Assembly (NCBI RefSeq): GCF_016056295.1
Contig: NZ_JAECZB010000085.1
Span: 1-36,803 of the forward strand
Source: Atlanticothrix silvestris CENA357
Lineage (GTDB): Bacteria > Cyanobacteriota > Cyanobacteriia > Cyanobacteriales > Nostocaceae
DNA: 36,803 nucleotides
Reading direction: 5' to 3'
The notes under the pieces were generated by a model. The model saw only the letters and a list, made by a program, of their open reading frames with translations. It had not been told where the DNA came from and did not search any database. Positions 8,288 to 15,743 of the stretch are shown one piece after another (the stretch's first letter is position 1; every line of letters begins with the position of its first letter). A program made the translations under genes and the position numbers.

Positions 8288-9559
8288 ATGGCAATCAAAG
8301 TCAACTCCAAACCATTTTGGCTGGAAGTGAAAGCAATAAAATTTAATCTACTCAAACCAAAACGTATTTTTTGGGTGAGTGTCTTTTCCTCTGTCATCTT
8401 TCTTTTCCCTCTTTCTGGCTTGGCTGTAACCGTACAAGAAGTTCCAAATCCCCGCAAAGAATATGGTGGTTGGGTAACTGATATGGCAGGAATCCTCAGT
8501 GACGATACAGAAACCCAAATTAATCAGATGATTTCTGAATTGGAGGCAAAAAAAGGCACAGAAATGGCGGTAGTAACCGTGTCAGAAACAAGTTCTGCTG
8601 CATCACCGAAAAAATTTGCCACCCAATTGTTTAATTATTGGGGAATTGGTAAAAAAGGACAAGATAATGGCGTATTGTTTTTGATTTCCGTAGGAGATCG
8701 CCGCGTAGAAATTGAAACTGGTTATGGTGTAGAAGCGATTTTACCCGATGCCAGAGTAGGCAATATTATCGATACCCAAATCATCCCCCAGTTCAAAAAA
8801 GGAGATTTTGCAGGCGGTACGCTGGCAGGAACCAGAGCATTAATAGCAGTTTTCAAGTCTGCTCAACCATCATCTGGAAGTCAGGTAATACCACCAGACA
8901 CTCAAACAACCCCGAATAACACAGGTGGTGGGATTCTATGGGGAGTTTTAGCAGCAGGTGGAATATTAACACTGGCAGCAGGAAGTGCTGTTTATCTAAA
9001 TCGTCGTCCTCGGAAAATCTTCATTGCACCAGAAGGTCGCACTCATAAGAGTGAAGGTAACTACACTTTTTTGTGTGCTGATTGTCAAAAATCAATGGAA
9101 CAAGTAGACGATTTGACAGTCCAATCCTATCTGAACAAAGCAGAAACAACAGCACAAAAACTAGGAAATATTAAGTTCCTGGGTTGGAAATGTCCTAGTT
9201 GCATTTATAAAACAACTAGTAATGGCTTCCATATTGTTGCCCAACAGTCCCCTTCTTCCAGATTTTGCCAGTGTCCTCAATGTCATGAGTTGACTCTCAC
9301 CCGTGACGAAAAAACTGTTCAAGTGCCTACACAAGTTAAGACTGGAAAACGACTAATTACTGATAAGTGCCACTATTGTTCTTACCATCATCAGAAAGAG
9401 AAAATAATTCCTCGTCTACCTCCCCTATCGCCGCCTCCCCGCAATTCTTGGGGTAGTAGTGGTGGTTCCTATAATGGTGGTGATAGCGGTGGGGGCTTCG
9501 GTGGTGGGGGCTTCGGTGGTGGTGATAGCGGTGGCGGTGGTGGTGGTGGTAGTTGGTAA
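8288..9559 (+). CDS. TPM-domain protein with zinc-ribbon insert and Gly-rich tail
   Basis: The 423-residue protein has an N-terminal hydrophobic signal or anchor segment (about residues 26-48). A TPM domain (TLP18.3/Psb32/MOLO-1, PF04536) follows at about 60-200: VTDMAGILSDDTETQIN, GTEMAVVTV, DNGVLFLISVGDRRVEIETG and VGNIIDTQIIPQFKKGDFAG. A second membrane segment is near 216-238 (ILWGVLAAGGILTLAAGSAV). The distal part carries four CxxC pairs (CADC, CPSC, CPQC, CHYC), which look like one or two zinc ribbons and face the other side of the membrane. The end is a Gly/Ser low-complexity tail. YgcG-type TPM proteins with this tail are commonly next to LemA genes, as here. The role is thought to lie in membrane-protein or photosystem maintenance, but this is not shown for this gene. 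The long N-terminus from ATG 8288 is plausible. Confidence 0.85.
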   Translation: MAIKVNSKPFWLEVKAIKFNLLKPKRIFWVSVFSSVIFLFPLSGLAVTVQEVPNPRKEYGGWVTDMAGILSDDTETQINQMISELEAKKGTEMAVVTVSETSSAASPKKFATQLFNYWGIGKKGQDNGVLFLISVGDRRVEIETGYGVEAILPDARVGNIIDTQIIPQFKKGDFAGGTLAGTRALIAVFKSAQPSSGSQVIPPDTQTTPNNTGGGILWGVLAAGGILTLAAGSAVYLNRRPRKIFIAPEGRTHKSEGNYTFLCADCQKSMEQVDDLTVQSYLNKAETTAQKLGNIKFLGWKCPSCIYKTTSNGFHIVAQQSPSSRFCQCPQCHELTLTRDEKTVQVPTQVKTGKRLITDKCHYCSYHHQKEKIIPRLPPLSPPPRNSWGSSGGSYNGGDSGGGFGGGGFGGGDSGGGGGGGSW

Positions 9560-9567
9560 ATAATCCT

Positions 9568-10332
9568 ATGAGCAATCAATATAAAACAATTCCCGAAGAT
9601 ATTGTCCCACAAGTGTTAAAGTTAGCCTCGCGCTATTATGCCAATCACACCCAAAGTTATTCAGCTTCGAAGTTAGTAGCCGCAGGCAAAGAAGTTGATA
9701 TTCCGTCCGAGTTTATTCAGCAAGCCATCTGGGACGTACAAGCACAATACAAACAACAGCGACAACAACAACAGCGATTAGCCCACCTGCGTCAAAGACT
9801 ACTAATCATTGCCGCAGGCGTAGTAGCTGCATTGACTGTTTGGAGTGCCTTGATTTATAACTCGATCCAAAGCAGTAACTCCAAAGTAGAAGCAGCTTGG
9901 GCACAAGTCGAAAATCAACTCCAACGCCGCGCTGATTTGATCCCTAATCTTGTGAATGTCACCCAAGCTTACGCCAAGCAGGAAAAAGAGTTAGTCTCTT
10001 TATTAATGCAATCACGCCAAGCTTTTTTGCAAGCAACGAATCCTGATCAAAAGGTTGCTGCAACAGTGCAAATCAATCAAGCAATTGACCATTTCCGCGA
10101 TTATGCCAGCGTCAATCCCCAATTACAATCAAGCCAACTATTTACCAATCTTCAATACGAACTTACGGGTACTGAAAATCGCTTAGCTGTAGAAAGAATG
10201 CGTTATAACCAAGCGGTGCAAGCTTATAATCAAAAAATTCAAAGTTTTCCTAACTTCTTGATTTCTAATACTATTGGGTTTGAGAAGAAAGAATTTTTCC
10301 AGGCTACAAATACTGGTGTTCCCAAAATTTAA
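9568..10332 (+). CDS. LemA family protein
   Basis: The start is put at ATG 9568, eight bases after the TPM stop, rather than at the in-frame TTG overlapping it (9553). The 254-residue product has an unusual N-terminal cytosolic extension of about 70 residues with a Gln-rich stretch. A single membrane helix follows (LLIIAAGVVAALTVWSALIY), then the LemA core: SSNSKVEAAWAQVENQLQR, RADLIPNLVNVTQAYAKQEK, NLQYELTGTENRLAVERM and YNQAVQAYNQKIQSFPNF. The core forms an antiparallel helical bundle, facing outside the membrane in known LemA proteins. The pair TPM-LemA is a conserved couple, so the two proteins probably act together at a membrane. The biochemical function of LemA in bacteria is unsettled. 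Confidence 0.9.
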   Translation: MSNQYKTIPEDIVPQVLKLASRYYANHTQSYSASKLVAAGKEVDIPSEFIQQAIWDVQAQYKQQRQQQQRLAHLRQRLLIIAAGVVAALTVWSALIYNSIQSSNSKVEAAWAQVENQLQRRADLIPNLVNVTQAYAKQEKELVSLLMQSRQAFLQATNPDQKVAATVQINQAIDHFRDYASVNPQLQSSQLFTNLQYELTGTENRLAVERMRYNQAVQAYNQKIQSFPNFLISNTIGFEKKEFFQATNTGVPKI

Positions 10333-10778
10333 ATTCTTAGGGACTAACTTTGCAAACAAACTACCAGCGTAAAAGCACGGATGTATGGGAGTAGATAAGA
10401 AAGATTATTAGCGGCAAGTTGCTAAAGTTTTGCATTTTTCATAATTATCCAAGTTTCTCCTGATATAGGATTAGAGACTTAACTTGGAAAAAGATTGTGA
10501 AAACTTACTGCCAAATCGGCTTTCTCAATAGGTTTCATAATTTGGCGTTGCTGAATTTGAATATGAAATTCAAAAATCAATAACTTTAATGCTCATTAAC
10601 TTAACATATTCTCAAACAGAATTTAGGAGCAAAGCGGAGACGTTGCACCTCTAATCGAAATAAAGTCATGAATTATTTACACTAGTAAATGAATAGGTGA
10701 GTTCAAGACTTTCACTAAATTTCCAATTTTGTAATCAACACATAGTATATAGCAAAAAAATAACTCCTTACCAAAACT
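10333..10778. other. Intergenic region with decayed repeat-like sequence
   Basis: No gene is visible between LemA and the protease. It is AT-rich and contains bits such as GGCGTTGCTGAATTTGAAT (10551-10569) and GGAGACGTTGCACCTCT (10635-10651), which resemble fragments of short repeats common in Nostoc genomes. I cannot confirm the repeats from one window. The protease promoter should lie in the last 100 bases. Confidence 0.4.
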
Positions 10779-12188
10779 ATGCTTAATAAGCAAACAGATA
10801 ATTTTAGCGCTTCCTTAAATAATTCGTTTCAAAGTTTAACAGCGCAAATAGCTAGGAATCCATTCGATTTTGATAGTTCGATAAATACATATCGCAATGC
10901 TTCCAGTTTTTTGAGTGAATTATTTAATAACCGGAAATCTATAGTTTTTGGATCTGATAGCACCACAGATACTTACAATTTTGATAGCCAATATCTTGGT
11001 AAACCTAACAATTGGTTTGATAATTCCATTACAAATAAGTTTGCTATCAATTGTAATCAAAAAATTATTGATTACAATACAGGTCAAGTTATCGATGATA
11101 GCAATAAAGAATTTAACACTAATAGCTATCTAGCAAATTTTCTGGCAAATAACAATGACATACAGCCAAATAATCCTAATTTTGGTAACACTGAATTAAC
11201 TCAGTTAAATAGAGATACTTACTCAATTGAACCAGCCCTCACTGTACAATCTTACCAATTCAGCGAAGTCTATGGCTACGGCTTAGTGAATGCCGCCGCA
11301 GCAGTTGCACAATCTATTGGACAATCGCCTTTTATAGATGTTGCTAATCAAAGCAGCTACTATGATTGGGGACTAGATGCGATTAGTGCGCCGGAAGTTT
11401 GGACGCAAGGATACACAGGCAATAATATTGTTGTTGCAGTGGTTGACACGGGAGTAGATTATACTCACACAGATTTAAATAATAATATTTGGCTTAATTC
11501 GGACGAAATTTTTGGTAATGGAATTGATGATGACGGCAACGGATATGCTGATGATGTCGTTGGCTGGAATTTTGTCGATAACAATTACAACCCAATGGAT
11601 TATCAAGGACATGGAACTCATGTTGCTGGAATCATTGCTGCTGAAAATGATGGATATGGAACAATTGGCGTGGCTCCTAACGCTAAAATAATGCCGATTC
11701 AGGTGCTGGATGCAAATGGGATAGGTAGTTCGGACAATGTTTCTAGTGGAATTATTTACGCAGCTAACAATGGCGCAAATGTAATTAATGTCAGCTTGGG
11801 TGGTAGCTACTCTCCTTCAATTGAACAAGCTATTCAATACGCAACGCAGCGAGGTGCAGTTGTTGTTATGGCAGCGGGAAATGAGGCTGCATCCCAACCT
11901 ACATATCCAGCAGCTTTAGCGACAAATTGGGGGATTGCAGTGGGTGCAATTGACTACAACGGATATATGGGGAATTTCTCAAACTTGGCAGGTAACAATA
12001 GTAATCTAAGTTATGTAGTTGCCCCAGGTGTTGATATCTATTCGACAGTTCCTGGTAATAACTATGAATTCAAGAATGGGACTTCGATGGCTACACCTTA
12101 TGTTTCTGGTGTAGCAGCGCTAATGCTGAGTGCTAATCCTTATTTAACTCCCGATCAAGTACGTCAAATTATTGTGGAAACTGCTTAG
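10779..12188 (+). CDS. Subtilisin-like serine protease (S8), likely secreted
   Basis: The 469-residue protein carries a complete S8 catalytic set. Asp223 is in VVDTGVDYTH, His278 in GHGTHVAGI, Asn368 (oxyanion hole) in MAAGNEA and Ser436 in NGTSMATPYVSGV. The calcium-type insert GIDDDGNGYADD sits between Asp and His. Residues 1-190 are a polar, Asn-rich extension without a signal peptide. This extension ends in VYGYGLVNAAAAVAQSIGQ, a motif normally found at the end of a subtilase domain, here placed before the catalytic domain as in other cyanobacterial S8 proteins of this type. The protein ends almost directly after VRQIIVETA, so the extra C-terminal domains that many relatives carry are absent. 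It is a broad-specificity endopeptidase by family; the substrate is unknown. It has no operon partner: LemA is 446 bp upstream and transposase remnants follow. Confidence 0.88.
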   Translation: MLNKQTDNFSASLNNSFQSLTAQIARNPFDFDSSINTYRNASSFLSELFNNRKSIVFGSDSTTDTYNFDSQYLGKPNNWFDNSITNKFAINCNQKIIDYNTGQVIDDSNKEFNTNSYLANFLANNNDIQPNNPNFGNTELTQLNRDTYSIEPALTVQSYQFSEVYGYGLVNAAAAVAQSIGQSPFIDVANQSSYYDWGLDAISAPEVWTQGYTGNNIVVAVVDTGVDYTHTDLNNNIWLNSDEIFGNGIDDDGNGYADDVVGWNFVDNNYNPMDYQGHGTHVAGIIAAENDGYGTIGVAPNAKIMPIQVLDANGIGSSDNVSSGIIYAANNGANVINVSLGGSYSPSIEQAIQYATQRGAVVVMAAGNEAASQPTYPAALATNWGIAVGAIDYNGYMGNFSNLAGNNSNLSYVVAPGVDIYSTVPGNNYEFKNGTSMATPYVSGVAALMLSANPYLTPDQVRQIIVETA

Positions 12189-12283
12189 GGTGTTAACTCT
12201 GGGGTTTTAAGGTGGTAAATTCTTACACAAGAAGTATGTAGCTGCATAAAAGTTAATATAACAGCAATTCCAAATTCAAAAAT

Positions 12284-12557
12284 TTAAGAGGAATCAGTCG
12301 CCGGAGAGAGTGGTAAGTCGTTGAGCATGAAGTGAATCAAATGCTGCCAACTGTCAAAGAGTAAATATTTGGTGAGGGTGAGAATATCTTGAAAGAAACC
12401 TTTGCGAGTGCCGCGCTGCAAGCGCGGATTTGTTGGTAGGGTTGATCAACGAGGTGCAAAACGGTGTGGAAGAGAAAGGCCAAGAGATTGAGGGTAAGCA
12501 ATAGGGAGGCTAAATGTGTTGCCCGTGCCCAAAATTGTGTTTTAGATCAATACCTTA
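12284..12557 (-). mobile_element. Transposase remnant, C-terminus, frameshifted
   Basis: The minus-strand frames join as DLKHNFGHGQ, then LASLLLTLNLLAFLFHTVLH and LVDQPYQQIRA, then after a further shift FFQDILTLTKYLLFDSWQHL and IHFMLNDLPLSPATDSS with TAA at 12284-12286. The HNFGHG start followed by a hydrophobic helix is typical of the C-terminus of a DDE transposase. At least two frameshifts make it dead. I cannot assign the IS family with certainty. Confidence 0.6.
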
Positions 12558-12563
12558 GCCAAA

Positions 12564-12971
12564 CTACGAAGGTTCAAAGCCTGTAGAGCTGGGATGAATA
12601 CGCCCTAAAGAAGTGAGCTTGGCAAAAATTTGCGCTAATAAAATAGGCTCAGGTCTTTGAGGAAGCATTTTTAAAATTTCACGAACATATCGAAAACTAC
12701 GGTAATAAGCTTTCAGGTCAATAATGCCAGAGTTAGGATAATGTTTACGGAAATCAGCAAGAAGATGATAAAATAAATTGACCATAAAAAATGTGCGCGT
12801 TAGCAGCATTAGTCACAGTAGTTTGGTTCAAATTTATAAAATCTTCCAACCCCAAAAATTGTTTAGCATCCCGAAAATTAAACTCGATTTGGAAACGCAG
12901 ATTGTAATAGTCGATGATTTTTTCGGATGTCAAATCTAGGTCGCTGGAAAATAAAACGGTATTGATAAAAC
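12564..12971 (-). mobile_element. IS4-type DDE transposase remnant, frameshifted and 5'-truncated
   Basis: Two minus-strand frames join near 12793. The upstream part reads DLDLTSEKIIDYYNLRFQIE and FNFRDAKQFLGLEDF, then ANAHIFYGQF; the shifted part reads NLFYHLLADFRKHYP through to HPSSTGFEPS with a stop at 12564-12566. The motif YNLRFQIEFNFRDAK fits the IS4-family Y-(2)-R-(3)-E-(6)-K signature around the third acidic residue exactly. The N-terminal two thirds is absent: homology stops near 12971, where the next gene begins. Confidence 0.72.
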
Positions 12972-12972
12972 C

Positions 12973-13596
12973 ATGAAATTAACTCAAGAGGATATTGAGG
13001 GATTGGATGTTGCATTGAATGAAGCAACTGTTCTTGGTTTTGAAGTTTCTGCCCAAGATAGAGTAGCCGCAGCTACGTTTGAAGTTCTAACGCTTCCTGA
13101 ACAAGGTAATCCGCCATCCGATTCGAGAGTGCTGTTTCTATTTGCACCGATAGGTCGTATTGCAGCTTCTTTCAGACTGGGAAGATGGGATGATGGTACA
13201 GCTCCAGTCGTTCCCTTTAGCATTGACCAATTGCCTGGTGTAGTTCAGGATTTTGGTGGACAACCCATCTATGGTTGGGAGTTCTTTGATATTCAACAAA
13301 AGAATTTGTGGCAGCAGACTGAACGTTTAAGTTTGGATTGCTCATGGGAGGCAGGAGGTAAAAGCCATACTCTCACTTTATTTCAAGGGGGATATAATAA
13401 ACATCTTGATATTTGTCTTTGGTTTGATGACTTCATCATCTATGACCCAAAAGGTCATGAAATTGAGTTAGCGAACTTGATTGCTGCTGGCAAAAGGTGG
13501 TGGGATGGTTTATACAGTGGCGATCCACGAACAGATGGGCATGGTATATTGCCTCTCACTAAAACTTCGGCCGCTCCCCCACATTCATGTGGATGA
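12973..13596 (+). CDS. Hypothetical protein (207 aa), family not recognised
   Basis: The start is ATG 12973. A stop in the same frame lies a few codons upstream, so no longer version exists. The product is soluble with no signal peptide. It contains alternating strands and Trp-rich motifs: RVLFLFAPIGRIAASFRLGR, IYGWEFFDIQQKNLWQQ and CLWFDDFIIYDPKGHEIELA. The end is a short Pro/Ser/Cys tail (SAAPPHSCG) that looks like read-through into non-homologous sequence. The gene begins within two bases of the end of the IS4 remnant, so its native promoter has probably been replaced or lost. No ribosome binding site is obvious. Nothing around it indicates a job. Confidence 0.6.
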   Translation: MKLTQEDIEGLDVALNEATVLGFEVSAQDRVAAATFEVLTLPEQGNPPSDSRVLFLFAPIGRIAASFRLGRWDDGTAPVVPFSIDQLPGVVQDFGGQPIYGWEFFDIQQKNLWQQTERLSLDCSWEAGGKSHTLTLFQGGYNKHLDICLWFDDFIIYDPKGHEIELANLIAAGKRWWDGLYSGDPRTDGHGILPLTKTSAAPPHSCG

Positions 13597-13755
13597 GCAA
13601 GTACATATAATAAGTATTTATGCCCCATCTGCTTTATGCCATCGTTTTGGTTAGTGTTGATCTCAATCGTACTCTTGAGAGCTTTGCTAGCTAACTTGAC
13701 GTAAGTTTTCACCGTCTCAGGTCTCATCTCCAAGTTAAAAGCACGACCTCTGCGT

Positions 13756-13930
13756 ATGGAAAAACTGAAGTTGGCGGAGGTGTTAAGGGCAAAATCTGAT
13801 TTTGAGTTTCTTGCGGAATGTTGGAATGATGATCCAGCTTTGCAGATTGTGATCAGGAAGCAGAAGAGCGAAGTTTCCGCAGTGGGGATTGGTGGTGGCG
13901 GATGGGGTGCTGGTAAAGTGGGAGGAGTAG
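13756..13930 (+). pseudogene. Frameshifted copy of the 57-aa ORF at 7541
   Basis: ATG 13756 starts MEKLKLAEVLRAKSDFEFLA and CWNDDPALQIVIRK, collinear with the copy at 7541. Near 13862 the frame changes, and the homologous KFPQWGLVVADGVLVKWEE continues in another frame to TAG at 13928-13930. The gene is therefore broken here while the other copy is intact. Confidence 0.6.
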
Positions 13931-14004
13931 CGATGGGCGAAGCACCGCTTTTATTTAATCTAGTTCAAGAAATCAATAAAAAGTTTTGTAACAATTGAGG
14001 CTGG

Positions 14005-14080
14005 TTTGTGTAAAAGTTGCGAGCAGTACATGAGATATATATAAATTTGCAACTTGGTAGGTGCTGATTAGAGGTCTTGT
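14005..14080 (+). promoter_or_regulatory. Conserved leader of the sigma-like gene (copy 2)
   Basis: Near copy of 7875-7950. AAGTTGC (14014-14020) and GCAACTT (14049-14055) flank GATATATATAAAT, a candidate -10 region; GAGG before ATG 14081 is the likely ribosome binding site. The inverted repeat is preserved in both copies with small changes. It is the most likely promoter/operator of the six-gene CHAT locus. Confidence 0.45.
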
Positions 14081-14719
14081 ATGACTAATGACAGGAGGAA
14101 ACAACTAGATGCACAACTTAAAGAATTAGCGCTTGCAGCCCAGCGATACACAGACTTAACTAAGGGGAAGCGGATAGCCTTAACACGTCTGATGAATGCT
14201 ATTTGGCAGTCAGGTAAGCTCGTTCGTCCTTATAAAGGTCAATTTCAACTACTTTACGAAGATATCTATGATGAGGCAGTACAAAATTTATTTTTCTATC
14301 TTTGTCAAAATAACAATATTAATAGGTATGACCCAGAACGCGGTGAAGTTATGACTTGGGTAAATATGCTGTTAACTAAACGTTTTTTTCCAGAAGCTAT
14401 CCCCAAAGTTATCGGCAAAGAGAATGAAATAAATCTGGAAAGTTCTCACTGGGAAACTATACCATCCTTTCAACCCATATCTTTATTTGAACAAGTAAGA
14501 GAATGTATAGAATCAGATCCCGAATTAATTTTTTGTAAGGAACATATTAAAGGTCATCCGGAGGCGAATTTTCAAGCCATAGCTCAAAGAAGATGTTCTG
14601 GCATTTCCTGGAAAGATATTTCGGCAGAATGGGGTATTAAAATTACATCTCTAAATACGTTTTACCAGCGGTGTCTGAAAAAATTTGCTGATAAATTGCA
14701 AGAGTATTTATATATTTAA
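14081..14719 (+). CDS. Sigma-70-like regulatory protein, first gene of the CHAT locus
   Basis: The 212-residue protein has a short basic-helical N-terminus, then a region-2-like block (FQLLYEDIYDEAVQNLFFYL, NRYDPERGEVMTWVNMLLTK) in which DPxRG followed by a Trp resembles the core- and -10-binding helices of small sigma-70-like proteins. The C-terminal helical segment (ISWKDISAEWGIKITSLNTF, YQRCLKKFADKLQEYL) looks like a region-4 helix-turn-helix. Such proteins in Nostocales are usually annotated as sigma-70 family and stand upstream of DUF1822 genes. Here 35 bp separate it from DUF1822. It probably controls the downstream genes, but whether it recruits RNA polymerase is untested. A truncated duplicate lies at 7951. 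Confidence 0.75.
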   Translation: MTNDRRKQLDAQLKELALAAQRYTDLTKGKRIALTRLMNAIWQSGKLVRPYKGQFQLLYEDIYDEAVQNLFFYLCQNNNINRYDPERGEVMTWVNMLLTKRFFPEAIPKVIGKENEINLESSHWETIPSFQPISLFEQVRECIESDPELIFCKEHIKGHPEANFQAIAQRRCSGISWKDISAEWGIKITSLNTFYQRCLKKFADKLQEYLYI

Positions 14720-14754
14720 TGTTTAATAGAGTTAATTAGCTAGGCAAAAAAACT

Positions 14755-15720
14755 ATGAACAAATCCATAGACATTTTAACATTTTCTGCTCCTATACCTA
14801 TAGATGGGAAGCAGAGAGCAGAAGATTTACGTAGACAACAAGCCACGCCAGAAAAAGGTGAACAAGTTTATCTCAATACTTTGTCTGTGTATTTTGTAAT
14901 TTCTTATCTACGTTGTATGGGATTTGAGACAGACTTGCATAAAAGTGACAGTTGGGATGTCATAGAACAGACACTTATGGATGTTGCTGACTTGTCTCTA
15001 AAAAACTTGGGATTATTAGAATGTCGTCCAGTATTAGAAAATGCACAATTTGTTTATGTGCCACCGGAAGTACAATCGAATCGAATTGGCTATGTAGTTG
15101 TGCAGATCAGTAAATCATTTAGAGAAGCGAAGTTACTAGGATTTGTCAGGCAGGTGCAAACTGATTGGTTAGCTATTAATGAACTACAACCTTTAGAAGA
15201 TTTACTAGAGTATTTAGATGAACTATCTCAATTACAACTTACTACAATAAATGAGGATTCATTCAATTGCAACCAAAACTTGGTTAAACTACAGCAATGG
15301 TTAGAGAACATATTTGAAAATGGTTGGCAAGAAGTTGAGACTCTTTTAGGTATTCAAGGTGTCAAACCAGAGTGGAGTTTAAGAAGTGCTAATAGTGCTT
15401 TTATTAGTAGAGGAAAACTGATTGATTTAGGAAAGGTTTTGCGGGAACAAGCAGTAGTTTTAGTCGTTACTCTGCCTCCAGACAAAGAGCAAGAAATGGA
15501 TATTCTTGTAGAAGTACACCCGACAAATGGACAAGATTATTTGCCACCAAATCTCCATTTAATGGTGCTGGATTTTGAGGGCGCATCTGTAATGGAAGCC
15601 CAAACTAGAAGCAGCAATAAAAATATTCAATTAGAGTTTAGTTGTGAGATAGGAGAACGTTTCAGCGTTAAACTTGCTTTGGGAGATATCAGCATTACAG
15701 AAAATTTTGCCATTTGTTAG
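14755..15720 (+). CDS. DUF1822 family protein
   Basis: The 321-residue protein carries features of the cyanobacterial DUF1822 family (PF08852): GEQVYLNTLSVYFVISYLRC, CRPVLENAQFVYVPPEVQS, RIGYVVVQISKSFREAKLLG and WLAINELQPLEDLLEYLDEL. The C-terminal half has strand-rich stretches such as LVVTLPPDKEQEMDILVEVH. There is no signal peptide or membrane segment, so it should be cytoplasmic. The function is unknown. DUF1822 genes typically accompany sigma-like and CHASE2/CHAT genes, as here. It may be an adaptor or sensor for the CHAT protein encoded 23 bp downstream. Start ATG 14755 is 35 bp after the previous stop. Confidence 0.85.
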   Translation: MNKSIDILTFSAPIPIDGKQRAEDLRRQQATPEKGEQVYLNTLSVYFVISYLRCMGFETDLHKSDSWDVIEQTLMDVADLSLKNLGLLECRPVLENAQFVYVPPEVQSNRIGYVVVQISKSFREAKLLGFVRQVQTDWLAINELQPLEDLLEYLDELSQLQLTTINEDSFNCNQNLVKLQQWLENIFENGWQEVETLLGIQGVKPEWSLRSANSAFISRGKLIDLGKVLREQAVVLVVTLPPDKEQEMDILVEVHPTNGQDYLPPNLHLMVLDFEGASVMEAQTRSSNKNIQLEFSCEIGERFSVKLALGDISITENFAIC

Positions 15721-15743
15721 GAACAAGACCAAGGGTACTGCCA

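Noticed and set aside
9357-9575. His/Tyr-rich minus-strand ORF
   Set aside because: It is the complement of the Gly-rich tail of the TPM gene.
13455-13745. Minus-strand ORF beginning MEMRPETVKTYVKLASKALK
   Set aside because: It runs into the 3' end of the gene at 12973 and has no recognised homology. It may be a fragment of a recombinase-like or other gene, but I could not support it.
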